Origin: Hyphomicrobiaceae bacterium
GTDB taxonomy: Bacteria; Pseudomonadota; Alphaproteobacteria; Rhizobiales; Hyphomicrobiaceae
DNA length: 64,000 bases
Assembly (NCBI GenBank): GCA_002919265.1
Contig: PKEY01000051.1
Span: forward strand, 36,947-100,946
Reading direction: 5' to 3'
A model generated the notes under the pieces. That model made no database searches. It was not told the DNA's origin and worked only from the letters and a program-made list of their open reading frames with translations. Shown piece after piece: positions 1 to 8,249 of this stretch. The number at the start of each line of letters is the position of its first letter. The first letter of the stretch is position 1. A program made the translations under genes and the position numbers.

Positions 1-1
1 G

Positions 2-598
2 GGCTCCATGCTGATGGCCATCTCCAACAAGTTCGGCAGCATGCTGGTGACCACCGGCAACAAGTCCGAGATGTCGGTGGGCTACGCGACCCTCTACGGA
101 GATATGAACGGGGGCTTCAACCCCATCAAGGATCTCTACAAGACGCAGGTTTACCGGATCGCGCGCTGGCGCAACGCGAACGTTCCCAAGGGCGGTAAGG
201 GGCCGGCCGGGATCGTCATTCCCGAGAGCATCCTGACCCGCGCGCCATCCGCGGAACTGCGCGAAAACCAAACCGACCAGGATTCGTTGCCACCCTACGA
301 CATTCTGGACGACATTCTGGAATGTCTGGTCGAGCACGAGATGCCGCTGCCCGACATCGTCGCTCGCGGGCATGACCGCGAGACGGTGAAGCGCGTAGAG
401 CGCATGCTCTATCTCGCCGAGTATAAGCGCCGACAGGCGGCACCCGGCGTCAAGATCACGTCGCGCAGCTTTGGTCGCGATCGCCGCTATCCGATCACGA
501 ACAAATTTCGCGAGGACGTGAACGCGTCAGCCCCTCGGTTCGAGGAAAGGGGACCTCGGCTGGTTGCGCCGCGCGCCGATGGCGGCGAGATCTCTTGA
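2..598 (+). CDS. nadE: Glutamine-dependent NAD+ synthetase, C-terminal part
   Basis: The gene enters from the left edge, so only the last ~198 residues are present. NAD synthetase amidates nicotinic acid adenine dinucleotide using ATP and glutamine-derived ammonia, in the cytoplasm. Visible family motifs are TGNKSE followed by GYATLYGDM (ATP-PPase core and metal-binding segment) and [19 protein letters not shown], which is typical of the substrate-binding tail. The C-terminus after about residue 170 is Arg-rich and ends in a short tail ([15 protein letters not shown]). The N-terminal nitrilase-type glutaminase domain expected in this class lies outside the window. Identification is firm; the true start cannot be seen. 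Confidence 0.93.
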   Translation, partial: GSMLMAISNKFGSMLVTTGNKSEMSVGYATLYGDMNGGFNPIKDLYKTQVYRIARWRNANVPKGGKGPAGIVIPESILTRAPSAELRENQTDQDSLPPYDILDDILECLVEHEMPLPDIVARGHDRETVKRVERMLYLAEYKRRQAAPGVKITSRSFGRDRRYPITNKFREDVNASAPRFEERGPRLVAPRADGGEIS

Positions 599-625
599 AG
601 GCGCTTACAACCATCCGAGGCACGA

Positions 626-1402
626 ATGCCCGAGCTGACCCTCCAGGCACGCGCACTGCAGCTCGCTGAACGCATCGATCTCAAGGGACTGGAGCGCGAG
701 GATCAGCTTTCCAGCAACCCGCTGGCGTTCGGCCTCGGCCCGCACGGGATGGTGGTGCTCTTCCGCTTCGGCGCGGTCGTCTTCATCGGGCTCAACCCGC
801 TTCAGGAAGAGGAGATCATCGCCAGCCTCAAGGGTCGGCTGATTGAGCCGCTGCCGGTGCGCGAGGAAGAGTCGGTGACCATCCTGGTGAAGCCTGAGGC
901 CGACGACTCCATCGTTGCCGGGAATGTGGAGCTGAAAAACACCGCTCCTGAGCGCCTTCTGCTGATTGCCGAGGCGTTGGCTGTCAGCGTGGCGCTCGCT
1001 CACGACGAGCAGCGGATCGGGCAGGCCTTCGATCGCATCGAGCCAGTGGCAAGCAGCCTGAAGCGCCGAAAACTGCTCCGCGGCAGCCGGGGCGACCTCC
1101 TCGAACAGATTGGCGAGGCGCTGCACATTCAGCAGCGGCTTGCCGGCCGTCTCGAGGTCGACCGACCGGATGTCCTGTGGGACCATCCGGAGCTCGAACG
1201 CCTCTGGGTCAAGCTCGCCGACGAATACGACCTCGCCTTGCGAGCGCGGGCCATCGGCCAGAAGCTGGAAGTGATCCGCGAAACGGCCGATACCATGGCT
1301 GACCTTCTCTCCACCCGGACGAGTCACCGGCTGGAGTGGTACATCATCCTCCTGATTCTGGTGGAGATCCTGTTGGGCCTCTACGACCGCTTCTTTTCAT
1401 GA
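626..1402 (+). CDS. RMD1/YagE family protein (DUF155)
   Basis: A 258-residue protein of the RMD1/Sif2 (DUF155) family. Bacterial members are of unknown biochemical function; yeast Rmd1 relatives are membrane associated. The sequence shows the family pattern: an N-terminal mixed alpha/beta region with LFRFGAVVFIGL, a long helical middle (residues ~105-230) and a single C-terminal membrane helix (about 236-254, rich in I/L) followed by a short basic end. It starts 27 bp after nadE on the same strand and may be cotranscribed with it. No catalytic motif is recognisable. Confidence 0.8.
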   Translation: MPELTLQARALQLAERIDLKGLEREDQLSSNPLAFGLGPHGMVVLFRFGAVVFIGLNPLQEEEIIASLKGRLIEPLPVREEESVTILVKPEADDSIVAGNVELKNTAPERLLLIAEALAVSVALAHDEQRIGQAFDRIEPVASSLKRRKLLRGSRGDLLEQIGEALHIQQRLAGRLEVDRPDVLWDHPELERLWVKLADEYDLALRARAIGQKLEVIRETADTMADLLSTRTSHRLEWYIILLILVEILLGLYDRFFS

Positions 1403-1483
1403 CGAACACCGCACTTGGGCGCGTTGGCGCCCGCGCGAACGCCGTGTAGGGTGCCCGGCAAACCTAACCCATCGAGCGCATTC

Positions 1484-2854
1484 ATGACCGTTACCGCCCG
1501 TTTCGCCCCGAGCCCCACAGGCAGATTGCACATTGGCAATGTGCGCACGGCCGTGCTCAACTGGCTGTTCGCGCGGAAGCACGGTGGCACTTTCATCCTG
1601 CGGCTGGACGATACGGATCGCCAACGCTCGACCGAGGAGTTCGCGGAAGGCATCCGTGAGGACCTGCGCTGGCTCGGTCTTGTCTGGGGCCGCGAGGAGC
1701 GGCAGTCGAGCCGCACTGCGCGCTACGACGAAATGGCCGAAAAGCTGAAAAAGGCGGGCCGACTTTATCCGTGCTACGAAACGGAGGAAGAGCTCGAACG
1801 TCGCCGCAAGCGCCAGCTCGCGCGCGGTGAGCCGCCCATCTATGACCGGTCGGCCTTGCGGTTGACGGACGAGGACCGCAGCAAGCTCGAGGCTGAAGGA
1901 CGGCGCCCTTACTGGCGCTTCCGGCTCGACAATTCCGAGCCGTCCAATCCCCTCAAGCCCGTGCCTACGCTGGTGGACTGGGTCGACCTCATTCGACGGG
2001 ACCAGTCGGTCGATGTCGGATCGCTTTCCGACCCGGTGATGATCCGGACCGATGGGACGTACCTCTACACCTTCACGAGCGTGGTCGATGACATCGACTT
2101 CGGCGTCACGCACGTGATCCGAGGTGAGGACCACGTCACCAACACAGGGGTGCAGATTCAACTTTTCAGAGCTTTGGGCGCCGAACCACCGATCTTTGGC
2201 CATCACTCCCTGCTGGTGGGCGCAGATGGGCAGGCGTTGTCGAAGCGGCTGGGCCACCTTTCAGTTTTGGCCCTGCGGGAAGCCGGGTTCGAGCCGATGG
2301 CGGTGCTGAGCCTCGCGGCACTTCTGGGCACCTCAGAGGCTGTCGAACCGCATCAGAGCCTCGATGAGCTCGCAAAGCTGATCGACTTCGATCACATCTC
2401 GCGTGCACCCGCCCGCTTCGATGAAGCGGAGCTTCGCTCCGTGAACGCGCGGCTGCTACATCAGACCCCGTACGAGACGGTAAAGGACCGCCTCGAGAGC
2501 ATGGGGATCACCGGCGGCGAGGCTTTCTGGTTTGCGATCCGCGGCAACATCACGTTCCTCGCTGATACAAGGGAATGGTGGGAGGTCGTCTCCCAACCGC
2601 TCACGCCGACAATCGAGGATGAGGCCTATTGCCGGCGAGCCGCCGAGCTGCTGCCACCGCCACCGTGGGACGAGAGCACGTGGTCCAAGTGGACAGACGC
2701 CATCAAGGCGGACACGGGCCGCAAGGGCCGCGCGCTGTTCCATCCCCTGCGCCTGGCGCTGACCGCGCGCGAGCAGGGGCCGGAGCTGAAAGCTCTTCTG
2801 CCGCTGATCGGTCCCGAGCGGGCGGCAGCGCGGCTCAGAGGCGAAGTGGCCTGA
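1484..2854 (+). CDS. gltX: Glutamyl-tRNA synthetase
   Basis: Class I aminoacyl-tRNA synthetase (456 residues from this start) that charges tRNA with glutamate. The ATG at 1484 is chosen because it gives the canonical beginning [18 protein letters not shown]. The HIGH motif is seen as HIGN at residues ~16-19. The KMSKS loop reads ALSKRLG, one of the reduced forms usual in GluRS. The Glu-tRNA-synthetase catalytic core (LDDTD, LRWLGL, YDRS, VIRGEDH) is complete and followed by an anticodon-binding helical domain. Many alphaproteobacteria have two gltX copies; which of the two this is cannot be decided from the sequence alone. Confidence 0.93.
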   Translation: MTVTARFAPSPTGRLHIGNVRTAVLNWLFARKHGGTFILRLDDTDRQRSTEEFAEGIREDLRWLGLVWGREERQSSRTARYDEMAEKLKKAGRLYPCYETEEELERRRKRQLARGEPPIYDRSALRLTDEDRSKLEAEGRRPYWRFRLDNSEPSNPLKPVPTLVDWVDLIRRDQSVDVGSLSDPVMIRTDGTYLYTFTSVVDDIDFGVTHVIRGEDHVTNTGVQIQLFRALGAEPPIFGHHSLLVGADGQALSKRLGHLSVLALREAGFEPMAVLSLAALLGTSEAVEPHQSLDELAKLIDFDHISRAPARFDEAELRSVNARLLHQTPYETVKDRLESMGITGGEAFWFAIRGNITFLADTREWWEVVSQPLTPTIEDEAYCRRAAELLPPPPWDESTWSKWTDAIKADTGRKGRALFHPLRLALTAREQGPELKALLPLIGPERAAARLRGEVA

Positions 2855-2879
2855 CGGTCCGCGCTGCCGGACTGCTGAC

Positions 2880-3500
2880 TTACCCCGGAAACGGCTTGAG
2901 GGGCGGCTCCACACCGTCCGGCAACGGCGTGCGCGCTACGTTGAGCACCATCGCCAGCGTCGTGTAGTGGCCGCAAATGGCGCAGAGATCGATCACGCCT
3001 TGCTCGCCAAACAGTTCTACCACGCGCGAATAAGTCCGATCACAGACAGTGCCGTTCCGGTGAAGCTCCGTGCAGAAATCGTAGACGGCCGCCTCATCCT
3101 CAGCGAGCGTTTCGGGACGGCGCCCCTCGGCAATGGCATCGGCAATTTCGGCCGCGAGGCCTGCGTGCATGGCGACCTGGCGGTGCGTGTACCACTCGTA
3201 CTGTTGCGTCCAGCGCCGCGCGGTGATGAGGATGGCGAGCTCCTTCAGCTTGGAGGGGATGGGGCTGTCGAAACGCAAGTAGCGACCGAGATGGTCGGCA
3301 GCCTTGAAGATTTCCGGGCTGCGGATCAGCGTCAGGAACGGACCGCTGATCTCGAACCCGCGCTTTTCCTTGAATTCTTCCGCAACCGCCCGCTGCGCCT
3401 CTGTCATCCGCTCCGGAGGGATAGGGGGCATGCGATCGTCCGGCGAGGTGCCGACCTGCGGCATGATCTTCATCTCGGGCGGAATGTCCTTATGGCTCAT
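2880..3500 (-). CDS. Carboxymuconolactone decarboxylase family protein
   Basis: A 206-residue protein of the CMD/AhpD-like all-helical family. The conserved region runs from about residue 45 to 190 (RSPEIFKAADHLGRYLRF, then LKELAILITAR and the histidine-bearing EWYTHRQVAMHAG), as in uncharacterised CMD proteins of soil bacteria. A CAIC pair with a following His (residues ~178-183) is present near the C-terminus. The gene lies 23 bp downstream of the SDR gene at 3524-4342 on the same strand, so the two probably form an operon. The substrate is unknown; decarboxylase or peroxidase activity should not be assumed. Confidence 0.8.
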   Translation of the reverse strand: MSHKDIPPEMKIMPQVGTSPDDRMPPIPPERMTEAQRAVAEEFKEKRGFEISGPFLTLIRSPEIFKAADHLGRYLRFDSPIPSKLKELAILITARRWTQQYEWYTHRQVAMHAGLAAEIADAIAEGRRPETLAEDEAAVYDFCTELHRNGTVCDRTYSRVVELFGEQGVIDLCAICGHYTTLAMVLNVARTPLPDGVEPPLKPFPG

Positions 3501-3523
3501 TTTCTCGTCTGCCTTTCTCGATC

Positions 3524-4342
3524 TCAGTTCGCGTCGCCGGCAAGGCGCACCGTAGCGGCGAGCCCGCCATCGACGACCAATTCAGCGCCGGTGATGTAGC
3601 GCGCCTCGTTTGAGGCTAGGAAGAGGGCCGCATGTGCAACATCCCATGCCGTGCCCATGCGCCCCATCGGCGGCTGGGAATTGCGGCGGCGGCGCAGGGC
3701 CTCCACATCCCCTCCGGCCCGCTCGTTTGCCAGCCGCATCTCGACGAGCGGTGTATCCATCAGACCCGGCACGACGATGTTGCAGCGGACGTTGTCGCGC
3801 GCGTAGCGCACCGCGGTGACGCGCGTGAAGTGGATGAGGCCGGCTTTTGCCGCCGAATAGGCGACGACATCAGGGCCGAAGTGGGCCAGCGCCGCGATAG
3901 AGGCGAGATTGACGATCGCGCCGCCGCCCTGCTGGACCATGATGGGGATGACGTGCTTGCAGGTGAGGAAGACGTAGCGAATGTTCGTGTCGAACTGGCG
4001 GTCCCACACCTCGAGCGGCATGCTGACGACGTCACCAGGCGCCGAGCCGCCGACATTGTTCACCAGCACGTCGATCCGCCCGTAGGTTTTTATGCAGGCT
4101 TCAACCATCGCTTCGATGGAGCGCGGATCGGTGACATCGACCTCCCCGATGGCGGACGTGCCGCCTTCTTCCGCGATGAGGCGCTGGGTATCGGCGGCAG
4201 CTTCGAGATTCCTGTCCGCGCCGAAGACCTTCGCGCCTTCCCGCGCAAACAGCACCGAGATGGCGCGTCCATTGCCCCAGCCGGGCCCCACGGAACCTGA
4301 CCCCACGACCAGCGCGACCTTGCCTTCCAGGCGCCGCATCAT
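3524..4342 (-). CDS. SDR family oxidoreductase
   Basis: A 272-residue classical short-chain dehydrogenase/reductase. The N-terminal Rossmann motif is of the variant form GSGSVGPGWGNG (residues ~14-25), where the usual TGxxxGIG is expanded. NNVGG marks the adenine-binding NNAG site and YSAAKAG the catalytic Tyr-xxx-Lys, preceded by LASIAAL carrying the catalytic Ser. It heads a probable two-gene operon with the CMD-family gene. The Gly-rich loop seen here occurs in SDRs of aromatic or steroid-like catabolism, but the substrate cannot be named. Confidence 0.88.
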   Translation of the reverse strand: MMRRLEGKVALVVGSGSVGPGWGNGRAISVLFAREGAKVFGADRNLEAAADTQRLIAEEGGTSAIGEVDVTDPRSIEAMVEACIKTYGRIDVLVNNVGGSAPGDVVSMPLEVWDRQFDTNIRYVFLTCKHVIPIMVQQGGGAIVNLASIAALAHFGPDVVAYSAAKAGLIHFTRVTAVRYARDNVRCNIVVPGLMDTPLVEMRLANERAGGDVEALRRRRNSQPPMGRMGTAWDVAHAALFLASNEARYITGAELVVDGGLAATVRLAGDAN

Positions 4343-4424
4343 TGATCTCCCGATTTGTGTTTGCCCCGCCGCATCCTAGGGCGCGACGCCAACGTCTGGC
4401 CAGTCGTTAGCTGGCCTGCGAACT

Positions 4425-4455
4425 GAAAAGAAAAGGGCTCCCACAAGGGGAGCCC
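4425..4455 (-). terminator. Rho-independent terminator of the DUF2076 gene
   Basis: An 8-bp GGGCTCCC/GGGAGCCC stem (4435-4442 with 4448-4455) and a 5-nt loop lie 41 bp past the stop at 4496. Read on the minus strand, the stem is followed by TTTTCTTTT (4425-4434). Confidence 0.88.
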
Positions 4456-4495
4456 CATGCTCGCTCGATCATCTCAACTTGAGAGTGCTGGTTAA

Positions 4496-5209
4496 TCAGA
4501 TGTCGAAGTCACCGCCGCCCCAGTCACCCCAGTCGCCTGCGTCCGCTTCATAATCGGCGTCCTGCAGGTGAGCGTCGGTATCGTAATCTGTCTGTTCGTC
4601 AGCCGTTTGCTGGGTCTGCGGCTGATCCTGTTGCTGCGGTTCGGTTGTTGGTGTGGCCGCTGCGTGAGCGGTTGAACCGCCACCCAGCAGGCTTGTGATG
4701 GTGTTGGCGAGCAGCATGCCGCCGGCAACGCCTGCGGCTGTGGCCATAGCCGACTGCAGGAAGCTGCCGCCTGCCGGCTGCGGGGCCTGCTGTTGCTGGC
4801 CGAGGGGACCGCGCGGCGCGCCGATTGGTCCGCTGCCATTTGAAAGGCCCGATCCTAGCTTGCTCCCGGCCGAGGGAACACTGCCCGAGCTCGGTCGCGC
4901 GGCGGGCGCAGCGGGACGGGCGCCGCCGCCGAACAATCCGCTCAGGAAGCCGCCGGATTGCGCAGGAGCCTTCGCCGCCTGCCGCTCCAGCTCGTTGACG
5001 CGCGCCTCAAGCTCACGAATGCGCTGATCGGCTTGCTGAAGGGCGTGCTCCTGGACGAGGACCGACTGCACCAGCATGTAGGCCGCGTCTGGAATTTGCT
5101 GCACGGACTCCCGGATCAAGGCCTCTGCCTCCGGGTCCTTCTGCGGGCTCCCAAACGAGCGCATGCGGTCGAACAGACCGGAAATGAGCTGTCGTTCCTC
5201 TGGTGTCAT
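4496..5209 (-). CDS. DUF2076 domain-containing protein
   Basis: A 237-residue protein. The start at 5209 is preferred over an in-frame codon 165 bp upstream because it has AGGAG 5 bases ahead and gives the family N-terminus MTPEERQLISGLFDRM. Residues 1-75 form a helical region with a coiled coil near 55-80. A Gly/Pro/Ala/Gln-rich linker and a hydrophobic, glycine-rich segment (about 155-180) follow. The acidic, Trp/Gly-rich tail ends in GGDFDI. This layout is that of DUF2076 proteins, predicted periplasmic or membrane-associated and of unknown function. It is monocistronic, with its own terminator downstream. Confidence 0.85.
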   Translation of the reverse strand: MTPEERQLISGLFDRMRSFGSPQKDPEAEALIRESVQQIPDAAYMLVQSVLVQEHALQQADQRIRELEARVNELERQAAKAPAQSGGFLSGLFGGGARPAAPAARPSSGSVPSAGSKLGSGLSNGSGPIGAPRGPLGQQQQAPQPAGGSFLQSAMATAAGVAGGMLLANTITSLLGGGSTAHAAATPTTEPQQQDQPQTQQTADEQTDYDTDAHLQDADYEADAGDWGDWGGGDFDI

Positions 5210-5303
5210 CACGGTCTCCTGGCGATTGCACACGAGCGGACATGTAAGGCGATTGAACCGCCCTACAAGGGGTGCGGAAGGAAATTTGAAGGGACTTTGG
5301 CGA

Positions 5304-6443
5304 TCAGAAAATCGCGCCGCGCGCAGCCACTGGCCAGACCGCCTCGACGTGCGCATCCGGCGTGTTGAATCCACGGACGCAGACGTACCAATCGTGGAGG
5401 TTCACGGTCGGGTCACAGTGGCCGGGGATGAGGAGCAGCTTATCTCCCAGCTGCGGCCGGTGCTCGCACTCGGTGAGATCGAGTACGCCATGCTCGTCCG
5501 AGGGCCGATGATATTTGGCACCGGGCAAAAACGGCACTTCCGGAAAACCGGAATCATTGCTCAGAGCTTTGTGCCCGGCGTCGATCACTGCACGCTCAGA
5601 CGTCGGAGTACTCATGACTGTGGCGAGCAGGAAGAGGGCATGCTCGAACGTGTCAAAGCGGCTGCCGTCCGCCTTCTGATTGCGGGCGTAATCCGCGTCC
5701 ATGAAGATGTAGGAGCCCGGTTGAAGCTCGTTCCAGATGCCGCTTGAGGCTTCGATCTCGCAGGTGCCGGTGCCTGCGCCGGTGATGAGCGGGCAGGCGA
5801 GGCCTGCGCGGTCGAGCTCGGCAAGCGTTTCCTTGACGCGCTCGCCTGCGCTGGCAATGGCGCTCCGACGTTCTGCATCCGTACGGAAATGCTGGGCAGA
5901 GCCATAGTAGGCCTGCAGGCCGGCGAACGTGAGATGCGGGGAACCGGCGATAACCTTGGCAAGCTCGGCCGCCGGGCGTCCCGGTTCTACGCCGCAACGC
6001 CGCCCTCCGCAGTCGATCTCCACCAGCACATTGAGACGAACGCTGGCACGCGCGGCAGCGGCTGCCAGATCCTGAACATTCTGCAGGCTATCCGTGCACA
6101 GGGCGACGTGCGCTTCTCGTGCCAGAAACGCCAAACGTTCGAGTTTCCGCGCGCCCGCAATTTCGTTGGTAATTAGCACGTCGCGCACACCGCCGCGGAC
6201 CATGACCTCCGCCTCAGAGACTTTCTGACAGCAGACGCCGACTGCCCCGTGCGCGATCTGCCTGTGCGCGATCATCGGCGATTTGTGTGTTTTCGCATGG
6301 GCTCGGACGCGGACACCATATTTCAGGGCCAAATCCTGCATGCGCTTGAGATTGCGCTCGAACGCATCAAGGTCGATGATGAGCGCTGGCGTGTCGATCT
6401 CGGAGAATGGCATGCCCGGCAGGGCGGGCGGCGGCATAGTCAC
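5304..6443 (-). CDS. DSD1-family PLP enzyme, D-threonine-aldolase-like
   Basis: A 379-residue fold-type III PLP enzyme (alanine racemase N-terminal fold, D-serine dehydratase-like C-terminal domain). DTPALIIDLDAFERN opens the barrel and HAKTHK (residues ~49-54) holds the PLP lysine, probably K51. The C-terminal metal site reads GHCDP, i.e. His342 and Asp344. A His-x-Asp pair is the arrangement known from D-threonine aldolases, whereas D-serine dehydratases have His-x-Cys. The reaction is therefore more likely aldol cleavage of a D-3-hydroxy-amino acid (inference). It overlaps the upstream 101-residue gene by 4 bp. A paralogue with the other metal motif lies at 34229-35314. Confidence 0.85.
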   Translation of the reverse strand: MTMPPPALPGMPFSEIDTPALIIDLDAFERNLKRMQDLALKYGVRVRAHAKTHKSPMIAHRQIAHGAVGVCCQKVSEAEVMVRGGVRDVLITNEIAGARKLERLAFLAREAHVALCTDSLQNVQDLAAAAARASVRLNVLVEIDCGGRRCGVEPGRPAAELAKVIAGSPHLTFAGLQAYYGSAQHFRTDAERRSAIASAGERVKETLAELDRAGLACPLITGAGTGTCEIEASSGIWNELQPGSYIFMDADYARNQKADGSRFDTFEHALFLLATVMSTPTSERAVIDAGHKALSNDSGFPEVPFLPGAKYHRPSDEHGVLDLTECEHRPQLGDKLLLIPGHCDPTVNLHDWYVCVRGFNTPDAHVEAVWPVAARGAIF

Positions 6444-6745
6444 TTCGCGTCGTCCTCTGATTTTCGCGGCGTGTCGCCAGCCTGCGGATAGCGACCCGAA
6501 TCGAGCAGCCGCGATGTGTACTCCTCATAAGTCAGACCCGCCGCAGCGGCGCGGCGCAGGCGAAACAGCGCGATATCACGCGGCGGCGTTTTCCAGACCT
6601 CGGCGTGAGCCGCCTTCCAGGCGTAACGAACGAAGAGCCGCTTGCCCGGTGGCTCCTCATCGTCATCGAGCGGCGGACCGCCGTTGTGGCCGATGCCAAA
6701 GGTCGGCCAGTCTTTCGGTCGAACCCAATACTGCTCGTTGATCAC
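6440..6745 (-). CDS. Small conserved hypothetical protein with IGHNGGPP motif
   Basis: A 101-residue soluble protein read from a GTG start at 6745. The motif FGIGHNGGPPLDDDEE (residues ~16-31) recurs in many alphaproteobacterial proteins of unknown function, often phage- or regulator-associated. The rest is a short basic helical region without recognisable domain. Its stop overlaps the start of the DSD1-family gene (ATGA at 6440-6443), so the two are translationally coupled. No function can be given. Confidence 0.6.
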   Translation of the reverse strand: MINEQYWVRPKDWPTFGIGHNGGPPLDDDEEPPGKRLFVRYAWKAAHAEVWKTPPRDIALFRLRRAAAAGLTYEEYTSRLLDSGRYPQAGDTPRKSEDDAK

Positions 6746-6888
6746 GCGCAGCTCCTGCCGCTGCTGCTCTCCGGGACCAGTCTCGAGCTAACCGGGGAGA
6801 TGATCGAAAACAACCGGGAAAGATTGGCCAACTGAGTTGAAAAATGAGCAGGCAGAACGTGCAGCCCACCGGCAAGGCAACGCAGGGG

Positions 6889-7395
6889 TTAGGAACCCTC
6901 GCCAGCAGCTGTGCCAGCCTCATCGACATTCGTCGCTACGACTGTTCCGCCGCCGACGGCTTCTGCGAATTTCGCGAAAAAGGTGTCTGCGTTTTTCTTG
7001 GCGACGCTGTTGATGAGGCGCGAGCCAAGCTGGGCGATCTTGCCGCCAACGTTGGCCTCGACGTCGTAGATGAGGCGCGTGCCGCCATCCTCGGCCGGTT
7101 CCAGGCGAACGGTGGCCCCGCCCTTGGCGAAGCCGGCAATGCCGCCTTCGCCTTCACCGCTGATCTTGTAGCTGTTCGGCGCGTCGATGTCGCTCAAAGT
7201 GACCTTGCCTTTGAAGCGCGCATTGACAGGGCCGATCTTGACCCGCGCTACGGCCTGGAAGGTGTTTTCACCATCCAGCTCGAACGTTTCACAGCCGGGA
7301 ATGCAGACCTTCAGCACCTCGGGATCATTGAGCATCGCCCAAACGCGTTCCCGATCGGCTGCGAGGATGACCTCGCCACTCATATTGACGGCCAT
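6889..7395 (-). CDS. coxG: CoxG-type SRPBCC family protein
   Basis: A 168-residue carbon monoxide dehydrogenase subunit G family protein with a SRPBCC (START-like) fold. The N-terminus MxGEVxLxADRERVWAMLNDPEVLKVCIPGC is characteristic and ends in the IPGC motif. A helical C-terminus (residues ~115-150) follows. CoxG proteins accompany molybdenum hydroxylase operons and are thought to help membrane attachment of the enzyme. Here it is last in the probable coxS-coxL-coxM-coxG unit, 41 bp after coxM. Confidence 0.88.
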   Translation of the reverse strand: MAVNMSGEVILAADRERVWAMLNDPEVLKVCIPGCETFELDGENTFQAVARVKIGPVNARFKGKVTLSDIDAPNSYKISGEGEGGIAGFAKGGATVRLEPAEDGGTRLIYDVEANVGGKIAQLGSRLINSVAKKNADTFFAKFAEAVGGGTVVATNVDEAGTAAGEGS

Positions 7396-7436
7396 GATGA
7401 AGTGTTCCGATCTGCAGTTCCCTGGACTGTCGAACC

Positions 7437-8237
7437 TCAGGCTGCTGCGGCCTGAACCGCACGCCGGGCCATCACCGTCACCAGATGGGCGCGGTAGTTG
7501 GCATCGCCATGGATGTCGGAGTTCATGAGCGAAGGATCAACACTAATGCCCTTGAGAGCATCCGGCGTGAACGCATTCGTCAGTGCCGCTTCCATGTCCG
7601 TCGCGCGGAAGACGCCGTTCTGGCCCGCACCCGTCACGGCGACACGCACGCCTTGCGGGCCCTTCGCGACCGCAACGCCCACCATGGCGTAACGCGAGGC
7701 CGGGTTTGGGAACTTGGCGTAGCCGAACCGCTCCGGGATCGGGAAGGAGACGCGGGTGATGATCTCATCCTCCTCGAGTGCTGTCGTGAACAGCCCTTGG
7801 AAGAAGTCATCCGCCGCGATCTCGCGTTTGTTTGTATAGATCGTTGCAGCGAGCGCCAGAACCGCCGCCGGATAGTCTGCCGCCGGATCGTTGTTGGCCA
7901 GCGAGCCACCGATGGTGCCGCGATGGCGGACGTGCGGATCGCCGATGCCTTCCGCCACGTTGCACAGGCCCGGGATGGTGGAAGCGACGACGGCACTCTC
8001 GGCCACTTGCGCGTGCGTGGTCATCGCGCCGATCACCAGCCGGTCGTTCGTACGGTCGATGCCTCTGAGCTCGGCAACGTCACGCAGGTCCACGACCAGA
8101 GGTGGGCTAGCGAGCCGTTGCTTCATGGTGGGGATCAGCGTCTGGCCGCCTGCGAGAAGCTTGGCGCCAGAGCCATTAGCCAGAAGCGCGGCCGCTTCGT
8201 TCACAGTGCTGGGCCGCTGATAGTCAAAAGCGTACAT
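7437..8237 (-). CDS. coxM: Molybdenum hydroxylase FAD-binding (medium) subunit
   Basis: A 266-residue FAD-binding subunit of a xanthine dehydrogenase/aerobic CO dehydrogenase-type enzyme. It passes electrons from the iron-sulfur subunit to the acceptor. The two flavin motifs are clear: KLLAGGQTL (residues ~29-37) and RGTIGGSLANNDPAADYP (~105-122). It follows coxL by 12 bp on the same strand. Length and motif order match the CoxM/CutM family. Confidence 0.9.
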   Translation of the reverse strand: MYAFDYQRPSTVNEAAALLANGSGAKLLAGGQTLIPTMKQRLASPPLVVDLRDVAELRGIDRTNDRLVIGAMTTHAQVAESAVVASTIPGLCNVAEGIGDPHVRHRGTIGGSLANNDPAADYPAAVLALAATIYTNKREIAADDFFQGLFTTALEEDEIITRVSFPIPERFGYAKFPNPASRYAMVGVAVAKGPQGVRVAVTGAGQNGVFRATDMEAALTNAFTPDALKGISVDPSLMNSDIHGDANYRAHLVTVMARRAVQAAAA

Positions 8238-8249
8238 CTCGCGCCTCCC

